Below are positions 41,979-54,614 of a stretch of DNA of 64,000 nt, piece by piece (position 1 is the first letter of the stretch; every line of letters begins with the position of its first letter). The notes beneath the pieces are model-generated. The model searched no databases and was not told the origin of the DNA. It saw only the letters and a list, made by a program, of their open reading frames with translations. The position numbers were made by a program, and so were the translations under genes. Source of the stretch: Dryas octopetala (lineage: Eukaryota; Streptophyta; Magnoliopsida; Rosales; Rosaceae); contig OY992840.1 of NCBI GenBank assembly GCA_963921425.1, positions 13,518,501-13,582,500 of the forward strand, written 5' to 3'.

Positions 41979-42290
41979 ATGGGTGGCTGTGCTTTCATTG
42001 GTGAAAGCATACCAGTTGCTACTGGTGTCGCATTTAACTTGAGGCACAAGAAACAGGTGCTTAAAGAGGCCAACTGTGAGCACGTCACGCGTGCCTTATT
42101 TGGAAATGGGACCTGCAATAATAGGCAGTTCTATGAATGCTTGAGCATGGCAGCCTTGTGGAAATTGCCCATTGTGCTAGTTGTGGAGAACAACTTGTAG
42201 GCAATTGGGAATGTCCCATTTGAGATCAACCTCTTCCACCAAGAAGCCAGCTGTTAGAGAATGTCTTTGCAGATCCCGAAGGCTTTGGAA
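41979..42290 (+). pseudogene. Decayed plastid pyruvate dehydrogenase E1-alpha fragment
   Basis: The frame reads [18 protein letters not shown], then [20 protein letters not shown] and [17 protein letters not shown]. This is clearly the thiamine-diphosphate-binding part of E1-alpha. The usual GDGTCNNGQFFE reads [12 protein letters not shown], so the metal-binding Asp is lost. The Trp expected after VVENNL is a TAG stop (42198-42200), and homology continues after it (AIG, then shifted frames) to about 42290. The fragment spans positions normally covered by more than one exon without any intron signal, suggesting a retrocopy. It is non-functional. Confidence 0.8.
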
Positions 42291-43740
42291 TTGGTCCTGA
42301 TGGGAGGTATAGATCATGTCTAGTCTCTATTTGACACAAGTCCTATGATTCAAGTTTTTGCTTCCCACTTTGAACATACTTCTTGGAAAAATTATTGTAT
42401 GCGCTCGTCATATGATTTTTCTCTCACAACACGTACTCTGAGATACATGCACCGTAACCAACAAATAATTTGAATATATATCTCAAGAAAGCAAACTGAA
42501 CTACTTTTGGATACTTGGATTTCACCACTCTGTTTCTATGTTTCCCTTTTGAATTTTTCCTAGCGGACTACGTGGGGACTTAAACCCTTCTAGGAGACTA
42601 GGACCACTCAGCCAGACTGTTTCTCAAATATCGATTGCTTTGATACTTGTCCAACTTAAACGCAGATCCGTCAAAACAGATATTAGCCGACTTTGTTGAA
42701 GTTTTGAGGTTTCTGATGCAGTGCTTGGTATGTTTGTGTGACACTGTGACCCCTTACTTCAATGATTTATGGGTGCTGACTGCTGGCCACGTGCACCAAA
42801 AATTCCAGTTATTTTGAGGACCCAAATTGCTATGTTGAATGAAAATGCAACTTTGCATGGTTCAGGATCCAAGCAGAAGACAAGTAGTAGATTGTGATAA
42901 GTTAGTCGTCCCATTAACCCACATGGACTTCTTCAATGACCTCCCTCAGTTTTGATATATGAAGCTCCCTATTTATCATTTGTCTTTAACTTTCTGAAAA
43001 TTTCTCATCAGTGTTTATATTTCACTCTAAAGAGGGCTAATTTTCTACTGGAAGCCTAAACACTTGGAGCAGAGAACCAGAAATAGCTTTCATTTTTTTG
43101 GCTCATTGCTTATAGAATTAGTTGGGATACTGAAACACTGATGAGCAGATTTAGGCATAAAAATAGCTATTGTGCATAGAATAATCATGCAACTCAATAG
43201 ACAATGTTCCTATCAAATATGCATGCAAGTAAATATGCTAATATTTATATGCAGTTTCAAACAGAAAGCGGTCTGTGGATGTTTTCCCTTGCCTTGAAAC
43301 ACAATCAACCAGTTCACTTGACATTTCGTACTTCCAAGTGATGTTTTTGAGGACATGCATCATGCTATTGCTATGTAACCTAATTTTGTTCTCGTGCAAA
43401 ATTATGCAGCAATACAAAATCAATAAATTGAAGAAAGAAGATGAACATTAAAAGAACCTGAACATTTCTGTTATTCTTGCAAAACAAGATCCTTTAATGA
43501 CATTTCCAACTTTAATGAATACAGCTATAAGATCTCTTCTCGTTTCCCTTTTTTTTTTTCTCTTTCAGCTGGGGTTTTTCTACAATTAAAGCTATATTCA
43601 TAGCTCAAACAAAAAGGACAAAGAATACCACCTCCAATCTTCTTGAAAGGGGGCAAGCGCGGAGATTCATCATTTGGCAATTCCTCACTTCACTTGACAA
43701 TGACATGGCATCTCTGGAATGAAGCAACGATCATTCTGGA
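42291..43740. other. Intergenic DNA and START-gene 3'-UTR
   Basis: No gene recognised in 42291-43450. About 43480-43740 is probably the 3'-UTR of the START-domain gene on the minus strand. Confidence 0.4.
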
Positions 43741-46208
43741 TCACAACCTCCTACCAATTTTTGCAAATCTTCGGGCTACTCCAAATATAACTGCCTTGGT
43801 CAAGAGCCCCCGGTCAAGACTACAGGCAAGGGCAATAGCCCCGCCAACAACGAGAAATTTAGGTATGTTCCTCCCTACTGGTTTCTCCGATGGATTTAAT
43901 TTTTCAACCTCCATTGAATCACTGGTGCTGTTTTCCACAGATCTCAAGTAGTCTGCACTGACTTTGGTGTTGATCTGAGCCATAAAAGCACACCGTGAAA
44001 GTGGGGCTGCAGAGGCTCTCTCCTTCTGATATGCACGTAGGCCAGGTTCAATCTTTTTAACAGCTCCCCACATACCTTGCCGGACTCCAAGCTTTGCAAT
44101 TTCCCAAGGTATACCCATATCTTCATGATGAAACAGTAAAACCTCACAGGCAGTAAGTTGGCCATCCCCTCTCTTTGATTCAACTGTTCATATCCAACAG
44201 ATACAAATCTTAGTGAGTATTCCAAAGGCCACAATAAAGATAAGAAAGCAATATGAAAATTTAAATTTTAAAGAAATAAAAATTAAACTTCCCATTACAT
44301 AGAAAAGAAACATGTTAGGACTCCCATTACCTGCACGAATGCACCAACTTGAATAGTATAAATCAACACGTCTAGGTTTGTCCCGCTTTGGCACAGAAGA
44401 GCAGGGTACTCCCTGAAACATGTTAAATATGCAAACAGGTTATTTCCTGAATTAGAAACTTTTAAAATCAGAACTGTTCTAAATTAACATTAGATCTAAA
44501 ATTATCCCAAAATCAAGTACGACCAGCTACACTTGCAACAGTGACTGATATATATACTCTAGACTAACAGGAAAAACTAGTTTCCTCTAGGACTCTGCTT
44601 ATTAGCAGACACAAAACAAACTCAAATGGCTTGAGCAATGAAAGCATTGCAATAACTAATAAGCAGCCTCACATTTTCAAACACATAAATGCTATGCTAC
44701 TAAACTATTTGTAGTCAGAAATTACTGTACTGTGGAACGATGCATTGACTGGGAAGCCACATGTATCTTAGTACTTCAATTATTCATAACTACAATCTAT
44801 AATACCAAATCTGACCAAGCTAGTACATTGGTTATCACTATTTTATACTGCAAGAAGAAACAATGAAATTTGGAACATACAAGAATCTTATGGTATTCTT
44901 CTTTTTTCAGAAAAAATAGGCTACATCAGCTTGTCAGTGTGATTAAATTGTGCATTTGTCTGTGAGGCAACTAAGATTGTGGAGATAGCTTTTCCTTTTC
45001 ATACCTTTGTTACACAGTAGTATGACCGTCCTGATTCCCAAATGCGACGGCCTATCAAGTATTCTCTGTCGCTACAAAAGAATGGGAACTGCGTCCAAAA
45101 CCGAGAAAGATAAGAAACCATGTAAATCATATGCCAATACAACCAGGACAATTCAAGAATCCAAAACAAATAAAACACTGCTCTCACCTTGCGCACCCAG
45201 TGCACTAACAAGGTTCCAGTGGTGGGGCATTCTTCCAAAGTAGAAGCATGTACAAGCATGTCATCCCACTTCGCTCGAAATTCATCATCCCAAAAGAAAT
45301 CCCTCACTAACTCCGGTGAAGCATCCTCATATACAGTTCTACTACGGTATTGTGGAGGTCCAGTCTATAACATACACCAAGATGAAATCCAGTTAATTTC
45401 ATCAACATAATACATGTAAGCAAAATAAGACTACGTATCTGACAGCCACCAAGTCGTTCTATCAAACTAAATGAGAAGAAAGGAGGACCCCAATTCAGTA
45501 AAACGAAAGTTATAGACAGCTACCTCGGGATCTCTACGCCAAGCTTGATAGGACATAGTTGGGGTAGACCGATCCATCATATGAATCCAAGAAGGACCTC
45601 CATCTTTCTCCTCAACAAGCTGACATATGTGCCGTAAATCCTCATTCGTCACAAGACCGGATTTTTCTCTTTCAATTTGTGAAGAACTGCCACACAAAAA
45701 ATTAAGCTAAAGCTCTTAGAAGCTAAAAAATCACCCAAATCCCAAATTCAACTTCATTTTCACATTAAACACCAAAAAGTAAAAGATTGTAATAAATCTA
45801 TGCAAACCCAAGTTGTGAAATTTATCAAAGTACTTAAGAAACTCAAACAAACCTGCAATCAGAATTGGTAGTAGGTGGCATAGAAAGAGCCTCCTTTTGG
45901 TTTCCATCATCGGAAGCCCAAGAAATGCAACTGGGCAGTTGAAATTTCAATGAACTCAAGCTGGGAATAGAGCCGAAACACGTGGATGACGTCGGTGCGG
46001 ATGAGGAAGAGCCTTTTTGTTTGGAGTCGGGGCAGTCCAACAAGTCTCGGCCAACCAAGCTCGCCCATTTGGGCCTCCATGTCCAACCAACGAAAACCCC
46101 AATAATCACAGCAATCCAAAGAGGGGTTATGAACATCACAAGCTCACCCAACACTTCCACTATCGTGGGTCGTCGCAAAATCTCCAGAAAAGCCGAAGCC
46201 AAAGCCAT
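43741..46208 (-). CDS. Membrane-anchored START-domain lipid-binding protein
   Basis: Six exons, 45853-46208, 45524-45686, 45188-45364, 45005-45088, 44331-44412 and 43741-44183, give 434 aa with phase kept throughout. The N-terminus has a transmembrane segment (LVMFITPLWIAVIIGVFVGW, about residues 23-42), then a Ser-rich linker. A START domain spans about 120-340, with signatures SWIHMMDRSTPTMSYQAW, SPELVRDFFWDDEFRAKWDD and YLIGRRIWESG. A second hydrophobic stretch (FLVVGGAIALACSLDRGLL) lies near the C-terminus. START domains bind lipids or sterols, and this architecture matches the plant CP5/At1g64720, At3g13062 and At1g55960 group. The ligand is unknown. The upstream leader contains (GATA)n and A-rich runs. 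Confidence 0.9.
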
Positions 46209-49200
46209 TTACGAACAGAAACGGAGTATCCGAAAAATACCCAGAAATTAAAAACAAAAAAGAATCAGAAAAGAAAAGGAAAAACCCTCGATTAAATCGA
46301 ATACTGGTGTCCGTTAAGCACAGCGATTACTCGAGGGTTTCAAAGAGGAAGAAGAAGAAAGAAGATAGCAGAACCCCAAGACCCAACAAAGAGATAGATA
46401 GATAGAGTTTTATAAATATAAATAAAGTGAAAGAAATAAAAAAGAATAGAATAAAGGGAGAGGAGGAGGAGAAGCAGAGAAATAGGGAATGATGAGATTT
46501 AGATATGGTTAATGCAGAGAGGAGCAGAGGATGAAGAAGAAGACAGGGGTTTGGATAAGATTTCTGAGATGAGGGGCAGAGAGACGCGCTGTGGAGATTA
46601 CCTGATTACCTCTCAGGCCCCAAAGAGCGTTGTTTGCTTTCGTATTGTATTGGGTTTTGTTGGCCAATGGCCACAGCCACAGCCACACTTGGTTTCAAAG
46701 GATTTGGAGGGTAATAATAAAACAAGTAAAAGAGAAACCAAAGACCAAATACCAAATGACACTGAGCGAGTGAGAACGTGAATGTTGTGGTGGTCGTTGT
46801 TGTTGTTGTTGTCGTCGTCGTTGTGTTACGAGTGGTTTGGGTTTTGGTGTGTTAGTTAATGAGGATTGGATACTCATCTAGTCATCGTTTTATACCTTGG
46901 CTTCGCTCTCCTCTCTGTGGTCGCCGCGTTCTCGTTTTTCACGTTCTCTGACTTGAATTTTCTATCTTTTTTTTATTTTTTATAATCTGATGCATGTTGG
47001 CCAAAAAAGAAAACATTTGTAATTTTTAAAAAACTTTACTTGGATCCTTATTTATTGGGTCCGATGGGAACGTAGATTTATGATTAATTAACTAGTTAGC
47101 AAAATTAAAACGAAGTTAACCACTTTTTTAGGTATGGTACACAATGTAATTTTATAATTCGAACCGTTTAATTTTTAAGTTCACTTCAAATATAATCTTT
47201 GTAAAAAATTTCTAAAATTAAAAATAATTTAGTTATTTAATTATAATAAGTATTTATATGATTTTATCAAAAATAAAATTTTGTCTATTTATTTAATTAC
47301 AGTTAAATGACTAATAATTTTTTATTTGGTTAATTTTTTATAATGATGATCTTTGAAGAGATCTCAAAAATAGAAGATTCAGATTATGAGATTAGTGATG
47401 TGGTTGTCCAAAAGAGTGATTAATTTCATATTAATTTGATAACTAGTTAGTTTTAGAGCGTTCTTTATTTTTATGAGAGGAGAATGTTGGATTAGAATAA
47501 CTTTTCAAAAAATAATAAGTATAAAATAAAAATTAAGATAGATATTAAAGGAATTTGAATTTGCAGAGAAAGAACAAGCAAGATGATCCAAATCCTATTT
47601 TTAGATACTAATTAATATTACAACATCTTAATTATCTATTAATTGATCTCGATTTAAATACTAGTTAGTTGATGTTGCAGTATCTCATTTATTCATTATT
47701 GATCTCACTTTTAGAGAATTAGAGAATATCTGTTTATTCATTATCCTTCAATCCTTCTACTGAATTGAAAATAGGATATTGCGTTTAATATTTGATGATG
47801 TGTTTATGACCAAAATAATGCCCTTTTAAAGGTTGATCATTTAATTTTGGATGAAAGGAAAACATCAACAAAGTTACACATAAATAGAGGATGCAAATTC
47901 CATAAATTGTTCATTATCAGAGTAGCAAGTAAGGTTGATGAAACAAAGATGCCACCGACAATGGGACAAGCAACACTAATCATTTGTGGTAGAGAGAATA
48001 TTAGAAATAGGTTTTATGGGTGTAGTGTATATAGATTTATAAATATTTTTGTAGACTTTTGTAAATGACAGATTTTAGTATAATTTATATATTTTCATAG
48101 AGTTTTATAATATTAAATGACTTTTATAAATTCTTTAAAAATTTTATTTGAATGCATATAAAATTTTACAAACTTTATAAAAGTGTTAAACTCCACAAAA
48201 ATCTTTTAAAATTTATATATAATACACCCCACTTAGTTTATTATTCATCCCAAAACAAAAGAAAAATAAAATGAAAATAAAATAAGAGAAACTACTAAGC
48301 TAGTGGGGTCAGCCGCCATATGTCATACCAGATGATTTCAACACCGTTGGATGTGAAATAAAGCAGCATCCCTTTCTTCAAAGCTCGGTTGCCCTTTTCT
48401 TTTTTTTTGGCCAGGGGTTGCCTTTTTCTTTAAAGCTAATCAAACTATATTTTTCAGCATTTGACCCTTCAATTTGATCAAGAGAACGCGGCTAAATTAT
48501 GTTCCCACTTTCTGACTGGCAATTCAAAATTGACCTCAATAGTCAAACTTAATTAAGATCCATGGTGGAAAAGGAAGGGCAGTGAATTACAACAAGGGCA
48601 TATACACATTCTTGGCTTTAGATTGAGTAAAATGAAAACAATGAGGTTAAGATGGTCAATCTATATTATATTGTTTTGGTCAACCGAATGAAGGTTTCAA
48701 CAATTTGGCCTAACCATAAATATAATTAAATTAAACACAACTGGATTGTATGCATGATAAGGGACATATTATGTATACTACTATAGTTTGCCCCCAAATT
48801 TTGTCCATCTTAAGCTTTGAATTGGCCAAACTAATTGACCCTTTTTTCTGTGGACCTGAAATGTTTATGTTGGTCATGTTTACTAATTGCTTTGCTAAGT
48901 AGAATTTTCAAACGCATAATATCAAACCTCAATTTAGTCAAATTAGAAAGTACAACAATACAATAATAATGTGAAAAGTGTTGTAGTACTAGAAAAAAAA
49001 CTTTATAAAATGCCGAATTTTAATGAGGCATTTATAATTTTGTTATTTTGAAAATTTGACAATTTCGTTTCTTTTACGATGTGAAATGTCTAAATTACTT
49101 AAAAAATTGAGAATGTTGATATTAAATTCAAGAAGATCGAGATTAAAGTTAAGCTGATTAAAATTATAATTGAGTTGATCAAAGAGATGGTCAAGTGTGT

Positions 49201-50926
49201 ATGAACATTTAATGTTGAAAAATCGACATTATAGTTAAGCTGGTCAAGTGTATAATATATATATATATATATATATATCAGAGGTAATTTTGTTCACTAA
49301 AAACTTAAGAGTTAAATTTATGTTAATTTTTCAAAATATGAATCAAAATCATAAGCATTATTAACTTATCACGCTTAGTTTTTGTGAAGTTTTTCAAATA
49401 ATTACAAAGATACTGGCCATGGACACAATAGTACAACATCATATTGAAACCGACCATAATCGATCACATACTCCATGTGTTGGTCGTGTAACTTATTTTA
49501 AATGGAAATGAGTGGTATAATTAATGGATTACCTTTTTGACCTCCGACTTATACATGCATATAGCGGCTTCACCTGCATGATCCTTACGTTTGAAGAATA
49601 GACGAGTCTCAACTTTCAGGCTTTGCACATGCAAGAGTGTTTTTCTTTCTATTATCAATTATTATTATTTTCCTTTTTTTGTCCAACAATTATTTTTATT
49701 TTCATATAAAGGACAACCATTTAGATAGCAAAAAGATTTCGTCACAATTAAAATGTTTTTAATTTGTTTTGATATTAACAACTACTTGGATTTATTGATA
49801 AATTATACTTCAATTTGTTTTTCCTGATTTCGCTTAGCTTAAAATATTATAACTCGTGCAACTCGAGAAATCTGAAAAATCAATTAGAGAAAACTAATTG
49901 AGTTTTATAAAATAGGTTTGAAACTTGAACAAATACAAATATGTTTTCCATAACTCATCAAACCTGCTTAAGTCACCCATTGTTGGACCCATTACAAAGA
50001 ATAGAAGAGGTTTGAAAAGTAATGTGAATCCAAAATTAAACACCACTGTGTACTTTGAGAAATTGACGTCCTTGAGGAGGACACTCAATTGGTGAATGGG
50101 TGGTCCAGGACTCTGATCAGTACTAAGTTGCACTTGAATACGTACTTAAGCTTCCTAAAGAAAAAATCTCCTATGCACATCATTCTACACTTTATATTAT
50201 GATTCTGGAAATCCCATCAGATGTGCTACTTCATCTGTCTAGATTTTAATTGGAAATTGCGGCTGTCGCACCATAGTTATCACTTTGCCATATGGTAACC
50301 GTATCTATTATAGTAAAGAAAAATGAACCCGTCAACATTTAAGGATAAAAAATGGTCGTACGACCAAAATTTCTCTAAATAAGATGGCCATCCTAACTTG
50401 GTCATAGTTTACTTCATTGAAACATGTTTGAAGAAAAAATTTCTCAATCCACACAGTGGTGCATCTTGTTGTTAGATTGTTATGTTGATCAATTAATTAA
50501 GTAGATTATTGTATAAACATGTGGTGTCAACTGAGTGACAGTCTAACAACCCAACATCAACGAGTCAGTTAGGCCCAAAACAAGCATCACGCTCCTTCAA
50601 CCAAGCAGATGTTATAAGAAGGAAGTTGGTTTGTTTATGAATGTTTGAAACACATCTTGAACAATTTGCCAACTAGTTTCCATCTAAAGAGTAAAGAGTG
50701 ATTATCAAACTCGGAAAATAAATGTTTTTTTTTATTCTGCATATTTCCTGACACTCTGAGATTGCATATGTGCAAGGATTGAATTAATATATGCAATGAT
50801 TAAATTAATGATACACCAACTGTCCCGGGGCATATAAATAAGCAAAAATGGGGCAGATGGTGTGTTTAACCAATTTTTGCTGTTAATGCATACACATTTA
50901 CATTACAATAAAAGTGAGCTCAAGTT
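46209..50926. other. START-gene promoter and long AT-rich intergenic region
   Basis: The first ~350 bp is leader and promoter of the START gene, including an A/G-rich tract. A GTT/GTC triplet repeat lies at 46796-46823 and a (TA)n microsatellite at 49254-49278. A region at about 48017-48230 has weak inverted ends (GGGTGTA...TACACCC) and may be an old MITE. ORFs such as 49894-50133 have no recognisable features. Confidence 0.4.
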
Positions 50927-53900
50927 TTAGAAACTAGTGTGCCAAATGGCTTCATCACCCTCCCCACATCTCTGGTGCACCTCCTCCATTCTCTCCACCG
51001 ATTTGCATATGCCACTGCAGCTCCAATCAAATGATGCAGCACAAGGGTTTCCGGCTTGAGCTTTCCACTCACAATCTATGAGACAGATAGAGTTCACAGT
51101 GGTATACAGTAGAGTTTACTAATGAGATCACTTGGAAGATGTGAATAAAAGCCAGAAAGTACATTTCTCTAGTTGGAAGCATGAACTGAACATTACATTT
51201 TTAAGCTTGCCACAATTTTCAGCAATTAATAAGATGAGTTTTACATCTTTAATAGCTAAGGAGATATTGCTTCTAAATATAACTATTAACTGATTTATAG
51301 AGAATAATAAAAAACATCAATCTTGAGGGAAAGCATAAAGAAAGTAACAGTAACCTACCTGGAGGAGTCCCACAGCAAAGGCTTCGCTCATCAATGTGCT
51401 CAACATCAAGACCAATAAACCAAGAACCCAAAGAGACATCTTCATTTGCAAATCTGTGAAGTATGTGCCTAAAGGGAAAAGAAACCAATTAATAAAAAAA
51501 TTTAAGCTATATAACAAGAGCAAAATGATGCTGCACAAAAGCGATTACCTATGTACCGAAATGTAAGTTGCCAAGTCTTTGGAAATTGCATATATTTGGC
51601 CTGTTGCATGCCGAAAATACTTATTTCCCTCCTCTCCAAATTTCCAATATTCCGGTTCATGGTACTTGGCCTCCCTACCATAAGAGGAACAAATGATGAA
51701 TGATGCACATAAATAATAACCCAAAAGATGCACAATATTTGGCTGCTTACTTATTTGCCAGGACAGGTCCAGACTTCATGCAACCAATATATGTACGAGG
51801 TTTTGATCTATGGCGGGCCAAAGTAGAACCAACCGTACCTGTCAAATGTTCAAATCAATTTAGTATCCCTGAATTTGCATCCAATTTGTCCCCCTCCTCA
51901 CTTTCCTATTTCCATAGCAGAAGCAGCTCCATTAGAATAATTATATACACTAACCAAGATTTACGTGCACATCATCATCAACTTTAATATAGAAGTCAGC
52001 ATCCCACTTATTGACAGCTGTTGTAAAGTATAATTGGGTTTTTGATGACAATTCGTGGTATCCTTCTATATGGTTCTGCATACATACAATTACAACACTG
52101 CATGAGGTTCACAAAAGTGATTTGAACTTTGAACCAATGTACAATTCAAACATAAAATAACTATAAAAAGCCCACCAAAGGATTTAAGAATTTTGTTCCT
52201 TTGATTGGTTCCCAAGAGAATACATCTGCATCACGCATTGCATGGGTCTCCAAACAACTGACTGGAGATAACAGGCTACCTTGGTTCTAGGCACTCAGTA
52301 ACTTACCAGTCGCAAGAAATCCTTTTGTTGCTCTTCTTCTGCTTCAATGGCACGATCCAAAACGCCACCAGGAGTCGCACTGAAAACCAGAAAAATGAGC
52401 CAGTATATCCTGTCAAAATTATCATTCTGAAGAAAGCAGTTTAATAAGTAACTTGCACTATTGAGTAAGCCTACCTGTGTCCAATAACAAATCGTATTAT
52501 AATTCCCTTTTCTGTCTCTAACTTCTTTAGCTCGTCACCTGGAAAAATGCAATAAAAACAATTAATATAGCAGCTACCAATTTTTTAAGTGAGAGAATAG
52601 TTATTAAGTTTCTGGATTTGAACCGTGGGGCATCCACGTTTCCCTGATTGAGTCCCTTCGCTTTCTGCTGCTGAAGGCCGTCATGATTCCCATCACAAAG
52701 AAAACCTTCTGGCGCTCCCTCAATGGCTCGCTTCCCGGTTTTGTAACTACTGGAGATCCTTCATGATTGTCAACTTTGGAAGCTCTAGCTGCCGCTAGCT
52801 GAACCTCCAACGATGAGATTGTCTTGTCTAATGTCCTGGAAAGTTGTGACAAGAAAGTTTCATGTGAACGAGCTTTAGTTAAAAGAGAAAAAGTGATTGT
52901 GAGTTCTGACAGAATTTCTTTCAAATGTACTAGAAGGATATGGGAAGTTACATGATCACATCATGTGTTTGCGAGACTTGAGAAAGGATGTCTCCCACCT
53001 GGTCAGTGGCCTCCTGTAGTAGCACAGATAATATTATTGAAGTGTGTTACAACTGAAATGGAGCTAATGAATATTAGGATCTTGTAACTTGCCTTCTCAC
53101 AATTAACGATGGGATGAAGAGCTGTTGATTGATGTTTGTCCAGTGATGAAGCCTCCTCATCCATCTTGTCTGGGTCAGGAACATCCCAAAACCTGCAAGA
53201 TAGACATGAGTAACTGACCAAAGCACATCTATATAGAAAAGAATAATATGGACCAGAGAAATATCTCATTAATGGGATAGATGACCACTACAACCTCAGT
53301 TCATGCACAAACAATATGCATAGTGCATAATCATATAAATATATGAACATGCTTATCTCTTAGCCTAGCCCTAACAGCATAATGTATCTCTTAGCCTTAG
53401 ATCTTAGTTTAAGCTCTATACTTTTCCTTGCAAATTTCAATTTTTTGTTCCAATTACATTCAGTTTAATGCAATTTCCTTTCCTAACCTATTATGTTCCA
53501 ACTCTTATATTTTACTTTATGGTAGTTCAGTTAAATCCTTAGCTTTCCAAGGTGATCCAAGGACCCCTACTGAGTGTTGCTTCTTACTCTCTTTGCATGC
53601 ATGTGATTCGAGTCAGATTTGGGTAGCACACTTAGTATTCAATTTGCTCCCATTTGTAAGCTTCATGTTCCTTCTAAAACCCCAGCCTCACAGAGACTAC
53701 TATGACCAGGATTTGATTCCTCAAGTAAAAAATGTTCCAACACAATGTGACTGATGTCAAGCACCACTCATGAGGTTCATCTTAGCATCAGCTTAGCCAA
53801 GAATAAGGTCAGAGACTTTACTTCATTTAGGATAGCCAGCCTGCCACCATTTAAGGACTCCAACTGCTAGAATTAGAAATCTCTTCCAGCACCATTGAAC

Positions 53901-54614
53901 TTTTTCAACTGGTCACCATTAGTTTATTGACCATCCCAAATGACTTGCCTTTCAATAACCATTTGCCTAGTGAAATACAAAACCAACTCTCCAGCAAATG
54001 AATAACCAATATCAAGAGGAACCCAGAAATCCAATCAGACTTAACCTCTCAGAGTTCAAAGCTAAATATCACCAAATCTACTACTTTCCACACTAAAAAG
54101 CCAAGAGATCGTAGCATGAATGCTTTTCTACCCGACAGTATCGATTAGCAAGAGACTTATTTGCATTTGCGGATTTGCCAATTCATGTATCTTGATATTA
54201 AGACCAAGTTTAGCACCCATTGCTCCAATTGGTTACTTAAACCATACAGAATTACTAAAATAGGATTAGCAAAAGTCCTAATTTTGACCATGGGTTCCAA
54301 AAGCAGAGACCTTGAATCCATAAATCAGAGAAGCATTTGCAAACAGCAGCGAAAAAGGGTCAAAAAAAGAAGGCTCATTTGCAGCAAACAACATAAAGCA
54401 TGAAAATTTACAAGTCTCAATAGTAGGAGAGGCAAATCTAGAAGCTGAATCACCTCAGCACAAGATCTCAGGCATTTCCTACAAGAGAGAGAGAGAGAGA
54501 GAGAGAGAACCTGTTGACAACAAGAACACCCAAGAAGAAGCTGGCAATGCAAAAGAGAGAGACCCATCTGGTGGAGACTCCATTGCCAACCTTGTGAGGT
54601 CTGCTCAGACCCAT
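50927..54614 (-). CDS. Beta-1,3-galactosyltransferase, GT31 family
   Basis: Eleven exons give 402 aa: 54511-54614, 53093-53192, 52952-53013, 52624-52835, 52475-52538, 52307-52379, 51955-52075, 51751-51838, 51549-51674, 51359-51468, 50927-51075. It is a type II Golgi membrane enzyme: short cytosolic N-terminus, transmembrane anchor ([17 protein letters not shown]), a stem/DUF4094-like region to about residue 110, then the galactosyltransferase domain. Visible motifs are [20 protein letters not shown], the metal-binding DDD in [14 protein letters not shown], and [18 protein letters not shown]. The C-terminal tail is Cys-rich. It likely adds galactose to glycoproteins or arabinogalactan proteins; the acceptor cannot be told. 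It resembles the Arabidopsis At1g77810-like B3GALT group (no galectin domain). Its second intron has a GC donor, AAG|GCAAGT. Confidence 0.92.

Noticed and set aside
48017..48230. Possible Harbinger MITE with GGGTGTA/TACACCC ends
   Set aside because: Arms match only weakly and no target duplication is clear, so it is mentioned in the intergenic entry but not called.
49894..50133. 79-aa minus-strand ORF
   Set aside because: No conserved motif, no promoter or splice context, and lies in AT-rich intergenic DNA.
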